Made by a program: the position numbers and the translations under genes
Source of the DNA: Aureispira anguillae
GTDB lineage: Bacteria; Bacteroidota; Bacteroidia; Chitinophagales; Saprospiraceae
NCBI RefSeq assembly: GCF_026000115.1
Contig: NZ_AP026867.1
Coordinates: forward strand, 1,085,501 to 1,149,500
Length of the DNA: 64,000 bases
Direction of reading: 5' to 3'
The notes under the pieces: generated by a model
Seen by the model: only the letters and a program-made list of their open reading frames with translations
What the model was told of the DNA's origin: nothing
Database searches by the model: none
Shown here: positions 43,541 to 52,297 of the stretch, in pieces
Numbering within the stretch: the first letter of the stretch is position 1
Layout: every line of letters begins with the position of its first letter

Positions 43541-46500
43541 TTAGAATTTAAGGTTTAGGTTAATTCCAATAGAACGTTCTGTAGGCAATTGTCCGCCTTC
43601 AAAACCTTGAACATTTCCAGAGTTTACAGCTGCTTCAGGATCAATGTGTGGAACATTTTTGTGAAGGATAGCTAAGTTTCTTCCTACAACAGAAATAGAT
43701 ACATCTCTAAAAGGAGTCTTAGTAAACATTTTGTTCGGGAAGGTATAACCTAAGCGAGCTTCTCTAAACTTAACGAAACTAGCATCATAAATATCAGCAG
43801 CCTTAATTACATAACCTTGGTTAGCAAAGAAATGAGTTTGTGCATCTACATTAGTGGTGTTAGGCTGTCCTGAACTTACCCAATTTCCATCAGCATCTTG
43901 TGTAGCAGCAATACCGTCTACAACGATACCATTTTCACGAATACCATTTTCAGCAGTTTCTGCCAACATACCAGAGTATTTACCCCATTGGTTGGTCAAT
44001 GAGAATACTTTTCCTCCACTTTGGAAATCAAACAATAAGTACAAAGAAATACCTTTGTAAGATAGGGTAGTAGAAATACCACCTGTAAAATCAGCCAATA
44101 CAGAACCCAATGCCTCAACATCGTCGGTTTTTGCATAAAGACCTGTAGCAGCATCTACTAGTTTGTTGCCATTCTCGTCATAAACGAAGTTTGTACCAAC
44201 AAAAGTACCATAAGATTCACCAACTCTAGCTTCTAAAGCAACACCAAACAAAGAAGACAAACGAATATTATCTGTACCTTCTGTTAATGCTAATACCGTA
44301 TTGTTGTTTTTAGCAAAGTTGAATCCAAGATCCCATCTAAAACCATTTACTTTTACAGGAGTACCATAAGCAGCAATTTCAATACCATGATTTAGTACTT
44401 TACCTGCATTCAATTGACGAGTAGTATAACCTGTAGAAGCAGATTGGCTCACACCAAAGATTAGGTTGCTAGTTACTTGGTTATAATAAGTAAAGTCTAT
44501 TCCTAAACGACCTTTTAGGAATCTTAAGTCCAAACCAGTTTCAAATGCATTACTACGCTCTGGTTGTAGCTCAGAGTTGTTTAAGTCATTAGGAACAGTA
44601 CTCATACCATTGCTACCAAAACTAGGATTGGTAAAGTAAGTAGTTTCCAATTGGTAAGGCTGTGTACCACTACCTGTTTGACCATAAGAAGCTCTAAATT
44701 TACCAAACGATAAAATATTGTTTTTAGGCAAAACTTCAGAGAAAATAAAGCTTACACCAAAAGAGTAATAGTGGTACAAGTTATTGTCCGTAGGTAGCGT
44801 TGAATTAACATCAAAACGGTAGCTTATATCAGCATAAAGGAAATCTTTAAATCCTACCGATGCATTGAAGAAGGTAGAGAAGATTTCTTGTTGTGTCATG
44901 AAGTCATTAATCATAACATTCGATACAGAGTTACTTAAGTTGTAAAAATTAGCGGTGTTAAGTCCCCCTTGTGTACTAGTTGCATTAAGTGTATAGATGT
45001 TTTTGCGGAAGTTAATCCCAGCAAAAGCATTTAGAGAAATAAGCTCTCCAAAACGTTTGTTGAAGGCTAATTTAGCCTCATAGTTGTTTTCTCTTTTGAA
45101 GCGAACATCTTCAGAGTACTTAGATTCTTTAACACCTCCTTTTGCGATCCATTCTTCACGACGATCGGTATAAAAATCAGTCATGGCACGACCACTAATG
45201 GTTAAGAAATCAGTGATAGCATACGATAGACCAACATTTCCGAATAGACGCTCTCTTCTATCTCTTTGACCATTTTCATAACGCTCCCAGAATGGGTTGT
45301 CCCAGTAATGAGGAGTACCATCTATTTCGCTGTTTCTATTCCAAGTACGTTGAGTTCCGTCTGGGTTTTTGTAGTTTCTTAGGCGATCCATGTTCAGTTG
45401 TCTTTGGAACCACTGATTGAACTCCGCCATAATAGATTCACCATATCCTGTAAGAGGGCGGCCATTACCTTCGTTTGCTACGAAATTAATAGAGGCTCTT
45501 GCTGTTAGTTTCTTGGTCAATTTGTAGTCTGCATTAAACCCAAGGTTGTGTCTATTCAACTTAGAGTTTTCTTGCGTACCCAATTGATGAGTGTTGGTGT
45601 AAGATAGACGGAAAGAACCTAGGGTATTGGCACCACTCAAAGCAATGCTATTGGTAGCTAATAAACCTGTGCGGAAAAAATCTTTAACATTATTAGGATT
45701 GGCTTCCCATGCTCTAGTTTTTCCATAGTTGTCGGTATCCCACTCGTCGTAAGAATCCCACTGTCTAACTTGTTGACCATCAAATTTAGGCCCCCAACTT
45801 CCATCGTATCCTAAGTCAGCAACCAATTGGTTGGTATCAAGGATAGAGTTAGAGAAGGTATTTCCTGCACCACCACCATATTGATTTTGGTAAGTTGGCA
45901 ATACAGCAACTTCGTTAAACTGAATGCTAGAGTTGATGGAAACACCAATAGGTAATTTAGAGTCTTTTACTCTAGAACCTTTTTTAGTCGTAATCATGAT
46001 TACACCATTAGAACCACGATCACCATAAAGTGCAGCACCAGCAGGTCCTTTTAGTACGTTGACAGACTCAATATCATCAGGATTGATGTCTGAAATAGGG
46101 CTACCATAATCATAACCACCAGCACCACGAACTTGATCTTTATCAGCAGCAGTTGTACCAATTGCAGCAAAGTTGGTATTATCAATCGGAACTCCGTCAA
46201 CAACAAATAAAGGTTGGTTGTTTCCTTTGATCGATCCCGCACCTCTAAGAAGGATACGAGTAGAACCACCTAAGTTAGAAGATCCTGTGATTTGTACACC
46301 AGCAACTTTTCCTTGCAGGGTATTTAAGAAATTGGCATCTCTTGATTTGTTAAGGTCATCCCCATCGACTTCTTGAGAAGCATAACCTAATGATTTTTCT
46401 TTGCGAGAAACTCCCAAAGCAGTTACAACAACTTTTTCTAAATCGACCCCTTCTAATAAGGTAACATTTAGTGTTGTACCTGTAATTTCTACCTCTTGTG

Positions 46501-46732
46501 TAGCATATCCTATGTAACTAAATAAAAGAGCCGTAGCTTCTTCTGGTACTTCAATGGAGTATTTTCCATCAATATCCGTTATGGTACCAGAGGCAGAGCC
46601 TTTCATTAATACCGTTGCGCCAATTATTGCTTCGCCGTTCTCATCCGTTACTGCTCCAGAAATAGTTTTCTGAGCATAAACGGTCCCTATAGAGAAGACT
46701 AACAACACTAGCAGCGTGTTGAATAGTTTCAT
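43541..46732 (-). CDS. SusC/RagA-family TonB-linked outer-membrane receptor
   Basis: A 1063-aa outer-membrane transporter. A signal peptide (ending YAQKTIS) is followed by a CarboxypepD_reg-like domain (residues about 22-100: SGAVTDENGEAIIGATV), then a plug domain with LQGKVAGVQITGSS and LRGAGSIKGNNQPLFVVDGVP, and the 22-strand barrel to the end (ERSIGINLNLKF). The plug motif VVVTALGVSRKEKSLGYA is a typical SusC signature. It forms a transport pair with the SusD gene 26 bases downstream. Energised by TonB-ExbBD, which are not in the window. Confidence 0.95.
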   Translation of the reverse strand: MKLFNTLLVLLVFSIGTVYAQKTISGAVTDENGEAIIGATVLMKGSASGTITDIDGKYSIEVPEEATALLFSYIGYATQEVEITGTTLNVTLLEGVDLEKVVVTALGVSRKEKSLGYASQEVDGDDLNKSRDANFLNTLQGKVAGVQITGSSNLGGSTRILLRGAGSIKGNNQPLFVVDGVPIDNTNFAAIGTTAADKDQVRGAGGYDYGSPISDINPDDIESVNVLKGPAGAALYGDRGSNGVIMITTKKGSRVKDSKLPIGVSINSSIQFNEVAVLPTYQNQYGGGAGNTFSNSILDTNQLVADLGYDGSWGPKFDGQQVRQWDSYDEWDTDNYGKTRAWEANPNNVKDFFRTGLLATNSIALSGANTLGSFRLSYTNTHQLGTQENSKLNRHNLGFNADYKLTKKLTARASINFVANEGNGRPLTGYGESIMAEFNQWFQRQLNMDRLRNYKNPDGTQRTWNRNSEIDGTPHYWDNPFWERYENGQRDRRERLFGNVGLSYAITDFLTISGRAMTDFYTDRREEWIAKGGVKESKYSEDVRFKRENNYEAKLAFNKRFGELISLNAFAGINFRKNIYTLNATSTQGGLNTANFYNLSNSVSNVMINDFMTQQEIFSTFFNASVGFKDFLYADISYRFDVNSTLPTDNNLYHYYSFGVSFIFSEVLPKNNILSFGKFRASYGQTGSGTQPYQLETTYFTNPSFGSNGMSTVPNDLNNSELQPERSNAFETGLDLRFLKGRLGIDFTYYNQVTSNLIFGVSQSASTGYTTRQLNAGKVLNHGIEIAAYGTPVKVNGFRWDLGFNFAKNNNTVLALTEGTDNIRLSSLFGVALEARVGESYGTFVGTNFVYDENGNKLVDAATGLYAKTDDVEALGSVLADFTGGISTTLSYKGISLYLLFDFQSGGKVFSLTNQWGKYSGMLAETAENGIRENGIVVDGIAATQDADGNWVSSGQPNTTNVDAQTHFFANQGYVIKAADIYDASFVKFREARLGYTFPNKMFTKTPFRDVSISVVGRNLAILHKNVPHIDPEAAVNSGNVQGFEGGQLPTERSIGINLNLKF

Positions 46733-47151
46733 AAAAAACCTTTTGTTTTTTGAGTTTAAATAAAAATAGTTTGCGTATCTAATGTAGATATAAAACTCAA
46801 AAAAATAACAGTTTGTTAATTTTTTTTAACAAATAATTACATTTTTAACAGATGAAATACATGTTTTAACACTTTTTACTGTTCTGATTTATAGTTTTTT
46901 ATGCTTTGAATGGGGCAGGTATTTGAAAATGGACACTTTTTGAAAAAAAAAAGGGTTCTAAGGCTTTTTAACAAATTTTGACGCAAAAAATAGATTATTT
47001 CTAGTAAAAAAAACCATGCTTTATGTAAAATACAGAATATGATTTTGGGTAGTTTTAAGGTTGTGTAGAGTTATATATACTGTATAAATATAATGTTAAT
47101 TAATGGTAATGAAAAAAAGGATAAAAATAGAGGTTGGAAGGAGACTAAAAC
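46733..47151. other. AT-rich spacer upstream of susC
   Basis: About 420 bases with no ORF. It should hold the susC promoter on the minus strand, but no TAnnTTTG element was found. Homopolymeric A and T runs are common. Confidence 0.4.
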
Positions 47152-47184
47152 AAAAAAAACCTTTGGTAATTTGACCAAAGGTTT
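47152..47184 (-). terminator. terminator of the deoxynucleoside kinase gene
   Basis: AAACCTTTGGT pairs with ACCAAAGGTTT around a 6-base loop; the minus strand continues into T residues. 35 bases past the stop at 47219. Confidence 0.85.
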
Positions 47185-47218
47185 CTAATATTATCTTGAT
47201 TTCTATCTATGAGATTAT

Positions 47219-47836
47219 TTATAAATTGAGTTGCTTGGAAACTTCATCAATGACAAATTGCCTATGCTCTATATTATCTTTATAATCTAGCTCATTGACG
47301 TCAAGCACTAATAATTTGCCAGCGTCATAATTATTAATCCACTCTTCGTATTTATCATTTAGAGATTTGAGATAATTTAAGCTCATGGTTGATTCGTAAT
47401 CACGCCCTCTTTTTTGGATATGATTGACTAGGGTAGGTACACTTGCCTTGAGATAAATTAGTAAATCAGGAGCATTAACTTGTGAACTCATCAATTTGAA
47501 TAAATCAAAATAATTGTGAAAGTCACGAGTTGCCATCAACCCCATCTGGTGCAAGTTAGGAGCAAATATATGCGCATCTTCATAGATAGAACGATCTTGT
47601 ATAACAGTGGTATCTCCTTTTTGAATTTCAACAATTTGTCGGTACCGATTGTTTAAAAAGTAAATTTGGAGATTAAAAGACCAGCGACTCATGTCATTAT
47701 AAAAGTCTTCTAAATAAGGATTATCATCTGTTGATTCATAATTGACTTCCCAGCCAAAATTGTTGCTTAACAATTCGCAAAGCGTTGTTTTGCCAGCCCC
47801 AATATTTCCTGCAATGGCAATGTGTTTTGGTTTCAT
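47219..47836 (-). CDS. deoxynucleoside kinase (dGK/dCK family)
   Basis: A 205-aa kinase that phosphorylates deoxynucleosides for salvage. P-loop AIAGNIGAGKTTL at residues about 7-19, then YLEDFYNDMSRWSFNLQIYFLNNRY (the substrate site), the DRSIYEDA motif (Asp-Arg-Ser) around residue 80, and the LID arginines KRGRDYES near residue 140. The size and DRS motif fit the bacterial dNK/dGK-dCK group rather than thymidylate kinase. Specificity cannot be fixed from sequence. Confidence 0.88.
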   Translation of the reverse strand: MKPKHIAIAGNIGAGKTTLCELLSNNFGWEVNYESTDDNPYLEDFYNDMSRWSFNLQIYFLNNRYRQIVEIQKGDTTVIQDRSIYEDAHIFAPNLHQMGLMATRDFHNYFDLFKLMSSQVNAPDLLIYLKASVPTLVNHIQKRGRDYESTMSLNYLKSLNDKYEEWINNYDAGKLLVLDVNELDYKDNIEHRQFVIDEVSKQLNL

Positions 47837-48277
47837 CGTCTTGTTTAACTATCTGTTATTATATTTTGTAGGTAATTTCTTTTTTTTGTGGCGTCATGAG
47901 CTATCGTTAGTAAATCAATTGAATTATTACGCTCAGTTTGTTTCATTTTTTCTATTCATTAGAAAAAAACAAAAAGGAGATGGATTCAATCAAGCATAAC
48001 TTTTTAAAACGCTACTAATTAGATACTTAGAAAAAGTCCCTATTATTTTTCGTCAAAATAAAATTTTTTTGCAAAAGAAAAGCATTCTCTTCTCGAAACC
48101 TAAAAAAATCTTTTTTAGGCAGTGGTTTTTTGAGAAAAGCTAGGTTTTTACCAACCCTTTTCTAACTCCTCGACGTTTTTGAAGGCAAGTAAGGAAGAGG
48201 AGATGAAAGTAGTATAATCAACTTTTATTTTCCTTTAGGCATTTGTGGGAAATTGCCTTTTGAGTAAAATGGAGTGC
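47837..48277. other. intergenic region with A/T hairpin
   Basis: About 440 bases with no convincing gene. CCTAAAAAA (48099-48107) pairs with TTTTTTAGG (48111-48119), and flanking imperfect complements extend it. It lies downstream of lpxB on the minus strand and could contribute to termination. Confidence 0.4.
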
Positions 48278-49387
48278 TTAAGAACGCAAGTATTGTAGCA
48301 TGCTCTTGGCTGCTTTTTTAGAAGCTCCTTGATGACCTAATTTTTGGTATAAGAGGTTGTAGTCTTTTAATATTTCTTGTCGTTTAGTGCCCTCCGTTAT
48401 TTGTTGAAGCGCTGTCTTTAGCTGCTGTGTACTCAAGTCGTGTTGGATTAGTTCTTGCACGACTTTTTTGTCCATAATTAAATTAACAATAGAAATAAAA
48501 CGAACCTTAATAATTCGCTTGACAATTGCATACAACAAAGCACTTGCTTTGTAACAAACTACTTGAGGAACCTTAAATAAGGCAGCTTCTAAAGTCGCTG
48601 TTCCTGAGGTAACTAAAGCAGCATGACTGTGGCTTAATAAGTCATAGGTTTTGTTTTGAATTAAGGTAATGTTATTACGCTCAGCAATAAAAGATTCGTA
48701 AAAGGAAGGGGCTATAGATGGAGCTCCAGCAATAACAAATTGATAGTTTGGGAAATCATCTATGACCGTTAACATAATGCCCAACATGGAGTGAATTTCT
48801 TGCTTGCGACTGCCAGGCAATAAGGCTATAATGGGTTGAGTCGTTAATTTTGCTTCTGAACGAAAATTAGGATTTGGGCAATGTTGCTGCACAACATCAA
48901 GTAAGGGGTGCCCTACAAATTCTACCTTGTAATCGTGTCTTTGGTAGAATTCTTTTTCAAAGGGAAGAATGACAAACATTTTATCAACATACAATTTGAT
49001 TTTGTGTACTCGTTTTTCTCTAGTTGCCCATATTTGAGGAGAGATATAATAAAAAACCTTATAACCTTGCTGCTTTGCCCATTTGGCAATTCGCAAGTTA
49101 AAACCAGAGTAATCAATCAAAATCAAAACATCTGGGGCAAATTCTTGAATGTTTTCACGGCAAAACCTAAAATTTCTCAATATCGTAGGCAGATGCTTTA
49201 TGATTTGACCAATACCCATAAAAGCTAAATCTTTGTAGTGCTTAACGAGTTCTACGCCTGCTGCTTCCATTAAATCTCCCCCCCAAGCTCTTATGCTAGC
49301 TGTTTCGTCTTCCTGCTGTAATGCTTTTACTAAGTTGGAGCCATGCAAGTCTCCTGATGCTTCTCCTGATATAATATAGTATTTCAT
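48278..49387 (-). CDS. lpxB: lipid-A-disaccharide synthase
   Basis: Condenses lipid X with UDP-diacylglucosamine to give the lipid A disaccharide on the inner membrane. The 369-aa protein has the family start YYIISGEASGDLHGSNL, GIGQIIKHLP, LILIDYSGFNLRIAKWAK, KVFYYISPQIWATRE and the LLPGSRKQEI segment of GT-B nucleotide binding, followed by ALVTSGTATLEAAL. All are diagnostic. The remaining lpx genes are not nearby. Confidence 0.96.
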   Translation of the reverse strand: MKYYIISGEASGDLHGSNLVKALQQEDETASIRAWGGDLMEAAGVELVKHYKDLAFMGIGQIIKHLPTILRNFRFCRENIQEFAPDVLILIDYSGFNLRIAKWAKQQGYKVFYYISPQIWATREKRVHKIKLYVDKMFVILPFEKEFYQRHDYKVEFVGHPLLDVVQQHCPNPNFRSEAKLTTQPIIALLPGSRKQEIHSMLGIMLTVIDDFPNYQFVIAGAPSIAPSFYESFIAERNNITLIQNKTYDLLSHSHAALVTSGTATLEAALFKVPQVVCYKASALLYAIVKRIIKVRFISIVNLIMDKKVVQELIQHDLSTQQLKTALQQITEGTKRQEILKDYNLLYQKLGHQGASKKAAKSMLQYLRS

Positions 49388-49427
49388 TGGTGATAAGGGA
49401 TGAAGTTGCCTTAGTTGTTAACAAATA

Positions 49428-49471
49428 TGGCAATTTGAAAATATAGACATCGTGCCATTTTCAAATTGCCA
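49428..49471 (-). terminator. terminator-like hairpin after kynureninase
   Basis: TGGCAATTTGAAAAT and its complement form a 15-bp stem with a 14-base loop, between the kynureninase stop (49502) and the lpxB start. Confidence 0.65.
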
Positions 49472-49501
49472 AAACTAAAATAGATTGATAAGACCATGTC
49501 T

Positions 49502-50779
49502 TTATCCCAAGAGCTCACTTTTGAGAATTTCTACAAACTGATAAACATCCATAAAGTTATTATAAAGCGGAACAGGAGCTACTCGAATTACATCTGGTTC
49601 TCGCCAATCGGCAATTACTCCTTTTGCTGTGATTGCATCAAATAAGGCTTTGTTGCCATTTTTGACTTGTATAGACAATTGACAACCTCTATCTTTGGGT
49701 GAGCTGGGTGTTATAATTTGAATTCTATCGGTTTCGATTTGTTGCAATAGAAATTCCATATAAGCAGTTAGCAATTTACTTTTTTCTTGAAGCTTATCCA
49801 TTCCTACTTCATCAAAAAGTTCTAACGAAGCCAATAGAGGAGTCATTGAAAAAACAGGCGCATTGCTAAGCTGCCAAGATTCAGCGGATGCCATAGGATG
49901 GAAGGTGTCGCCCATTAGGAAACGGGTGTTTTTGTCATGTCCCCACCAGCCTTCAAATCTAGGAATGTTGGGATCGTGCAAATGCTTGTCATGGACAAAT
50001 GCGCCTGCAATAGCTCCTGGGCCACTATTCAAATACTTATAATGACACCAAACGGCAAAATCAACGTTCCAATCGTGTAATTTTAGCACCACATTACCTG
50101 CTGCATGTGCCAAATCAAAACCCACGAGGGCTCCAATTTCATGCCCTATTTGAGTAATATATTCTAAGTCAAAAAATTGCCCTGTATAATAATTAACCCC
50201 TCCAAGCATGACCAAGGCAATCTCATCTGCATTTTCACGGAGTGTTGCCTCTATATCTTCTATTCTCAAAGTTTCTTCTCCCGTGCGAGGGCTAAGTTGA
50301 ATGAGGCTCTCTTGGGGATCATAACCATGAAAACGAATTTGAGAATCCATGGCATATTTATCAGAAGGGAAAGCTGCCTTTTCGATAACAATCTTATGGC
50401 GTTTGGCTGTTGGTCGATAGAAGGAAACCATCATCAAATGAAGGTTAGTTGTTAGGGTATTCATAACAACTACTTCTTGCTCCTGAGCACCAACAATTTT
50501 GGCTAATTTTTTGCTAAAAAACTCATGATAAGGCATCCAAGCGTTTTTAGCATGGAAATGACCTTCTACACCAAATTTTTTCCAATCATTTAATTCTTGT
50601 TGCAAATAGCTTTCTACTTTTTTGGGCTGCAATCCTAGAGAGTTGCCACAGAAATATAAACTGTCGTTTCCATCTGTATGCTTGGGCAAGTGAAATTGAT
50701 CTCTATAGATTTTTAAGGCATCTTGCTCATCCATTTTTTGAGCGAAGGCTAGACTGGTTTCAAACACTAGTGTATCCAT
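49502..50779 (-). CDS. kynU: kynureninase
   Basis: PLP enzyme that cleaves kynurenine to anthranilate and alanine in tryptophan breakdown or NAD synthesis from tryptophan. The protein is 425 aa from ATG 50779. Motifs: YFCGNSLGLQPKKVE near the start, VVVMNTLTTNLHLMM, VGFDLAHAAGNV, WCHYKYLNSGPGAIAGAFVH (PLP lysine in HYKYL), and RFEGWWGHDKNTRF. The frame extends 19 codons upstream to 50836 without family support. No other kynurenine-pathway gene is in the window. Confidence 0.95.
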   Translation of the reverse strand: MDTLVFETSLAFAQKMDEQDALKIYRDQFHLPKHTDGNDSLYFCGNSLGLQPKKVESYLQQELNDWKKFGVEGHFHAKNAWMPYHEFFSKKLAKIVGAQEQEVVVMNTLTTNLHLMMVSFYRPTAKRHKIVIEKAAFPSDKYAMDSQIRFHGYDPQESLIQLSPRTGEETLRIEDIEATLRENADEIALVMLGGVNYYTGQFFDLEYITQIGHEIGALVGFDLAHAAGNVVLKLHDWNVDFAVWCHYKYLNSGPGAIAGAFVHDKHLHDPNIPRFEGWWGHDKNTRFLMGDTFHPMASAESWQLSNAPVFSMTPLLASLELFDEVGMDKLQEKSKLLTAYMEFLLQQIETDRIQIITPSSPKDRGCQLSIQVKNGNKALFDAITAKGVIADWREPDVIRVAPVPLYNNFMDVYQFVEILKSELLG

Positions 50780-50892
50780 TTTATTGCGAGTACTTAATAA
50801 GTTGGTTGATGAAAAATCAAAATCATGGAGCTGCAACGTAGGTAAATTTACAAACTAAAAGTGATAGAACGTACGAAGCAGGTATTATATAA

Positions 50893-50901
50893 TAATAAGG
50901 T
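50893..50901. repeat. 9-bp direct repeat (target-site duplication), left
   Basis: TAATAAGGT, identical to 51098-51106. The two copies lie immediately outside the proposed element ends. Confidence 0.65.
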
Positions 50902-51097
50902 CTGTGTACAGGACAAAACAATTGGAATTAAATAAAGTAAGGGTTTCATTGGGCTATTTTTAGATGTTAGACCCTATTAAGTTGTGATAGGGTCTAACAT
51001 CTAAAAGCAAAGCGGTCTAAGATCTAAGATCGAAATATAGGTTTTAGCTTAAACAATACTTTATAAGTATCCTTTACCTGTTTTGTCCTGCACTGCG
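50902..51097. mobile_element. MITE-like element with terminal inverted repeats
   Basis: A 196-bp non-coding element. Its ends are complementary: CAGGACAAAACA at 50909-50920 and TGTTTTGTCCTG at 51079-51090 are perfect. With the outer 7 bases the terminal repeats are about 19 bp with 15 matches. It is flanked by the 9-bp direct repeat TAATAAGGT on both sides, as expected for a target-site duplication. Inside, a 20-bp perfect hairpin is found at 50958-51006. It encodes no transposase, so it would need one in trans. It lies between kynU and the SDR gene and interrupts neither. Confidence 0.65.
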
Positions 51098-51106
51098 TAA
51101 TAAGGT
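51098..51106. repeat. 9-bp direct repeat (target-site duplication), right
   Basis: TAATAAGGT, identical to 50893-50901. Confidence 0.65.
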
Positions 51107-51153
51107 ACAAAAATGATTATTAATTAATACAACGCCAAAAAAAGCATCAAAAA

Positions 51154-51864
51154 TTACTGTGCGCCCCAAGGATTGGTTGCCCAGACTGATAGTTCAGGAA
51201 CCATTCCACGATCATCCATTTCTAAAACAGCTTTAATACTATGGGCAATCTCGGTGGGGGTTAGCTTGTAATCAACAGTTGGTTTTTCTATGCGATCCGC
51301 TTGATTAAATGCAGTAGGAACTTCACTTGGATTTATTTGCATGACACGGATATTTAAGGGGCGCAATTCGGCTTGCCAACATTGGGTTAATGCTCGTAAA
51401 GCAAATTTTGAAGCAGCATAAATGGACCCTCTTGCAAAACCTTTGAGGGCTGCTGTTGAGGCAATGTTGATGATGCTACCACGCTGTTGAGTTTTAAAAT
51501 GGGGTAAAAGTTCTTGAGTAAATAGCGTCAAACCAAAAACATTGGTTGAAAAAACACGCTCAAAATGCTCAAGGGTAATTTCTCCTAATAACGGGAACTC
51601 TCCAATTCCTGCATTATTAATTAAAACATCAATGCCACCTAATTTTTCGATGGATTCAGCAGCTTTGTTGGGCAATGCTTGATAATCTGAAATATCAAAA
51701 GGCAAACCTAAACAGCCTATTTGTTGGGCAACTTCAGCTACTTTTTTAGCATTTCGTCCTGTAATTAAAACTTTTGCCCCTGCTTCTACCAGTACCTCTG
51801 CCATTGCTTTCCCTAGTCCTGAACTACCTCCTGTAATTAGGATTTTTGCATCGTTTAAATTCAT
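51154..51864 (-). CDS. short-chain dehydrogenase/reductase (SDR)
   Basis: A 236-aa classical SDR, NAD(P)-dependent. Rossmann motif TGGSSGLGKAMAE at residues about 11-23, NNAGIGE near residue 83, the catalytic Ser in NIASTAAL, and YAASK with Tyr and Lys near residue 150, then INPSEVPTAF. The TGRNAKK stretch after the second strand suggests NADP preference. Substrate unknown; the closest named relatives are 3-oxoacyl-ACP reductase-like SDRs. It is not linked to any pathway genes here. Confidence 0.9.
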   Translation of the reverse strand: MNLNDAKILITGGSSGLGKAMAEVLVEAGAKVLITGRNAKKVAEVAQQIGCLGLPFDISDYQALPNKAAESIEKLGGIDVLINNAGIGEFPLLGEITLEHFERVFSTNVFGLTLFTQELLPHFKTQQRGSIINIASTAALKGFARGSIYAASKFALRALTQCWQAELRPLNIRVMQINPSEVPTAFNQADRIEKPTVDYKLTPTEIAHSIKAVLEMDDRGMVPELSVWATNPWGAQ

Positions 51865-52297
51865 TGTTTTATTTGGATTAGAATATTGTTATACTACTTC
51901 TTGGATTATTCATACAGCCTCGTTGATTGCTCGTGCCTTTTTCACGAAGTAGTGTGTTAATAACTCTTGGACTAATCGAGATCAAAGAGCTTTTTTTTAT
52001 TTATTATATCAAATGCAAGGAACTATAAAAAGTTGTGGAAATGGGTTGATTTTTTATTATAAAAATAACTCTGCACATCATTTATGTTTTTCATAGTTGA
52101 TAAGGAAGGGGTAGATGAGTTTTATTTGAGTATGAATTTGTTTTTGCGTTTAAATCGTTGTTTGTTAGTGTTTTGTGTGGTTTTATTGAGCGTTTGAGTG
52201 GCATTTTTTTTGAAAAATTATCTTTTTTTTTCCTAATGACGCTCATTATTTTTGAAAAGACTTCAAATAAAAATTCACCAAATAAATTAAAAACCAA
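51865..52297. other. divergent intergenic spacer
   Basis: About 430 bases. ACTACTTC (51893-51900) pairs with GAAGTAGT (51946-51953), and imperfect direct repeats (CTTGGATTATTC and CTTGGACTAATC) follow. A minus-strand 68-codon frame at 52091-52297 is Lys/Asn-rich with no family and is probably not a gene. Confidence 0.4.

Noticed and set aside
47742-47999. 85-codon ORF overlapping the start of the deoxynucleoside kinase
   Set aside because: Mostly antisense to the P-loop region and rich in Phe/Leu from AT-rich spacer.
52091-52297. 68-codon minus-strand ORF upstream of the hemopexin gene
   Set aside because: Lys/Asn-rich sequence with no recognisable domain; more likely promoter region of the divergent gene.
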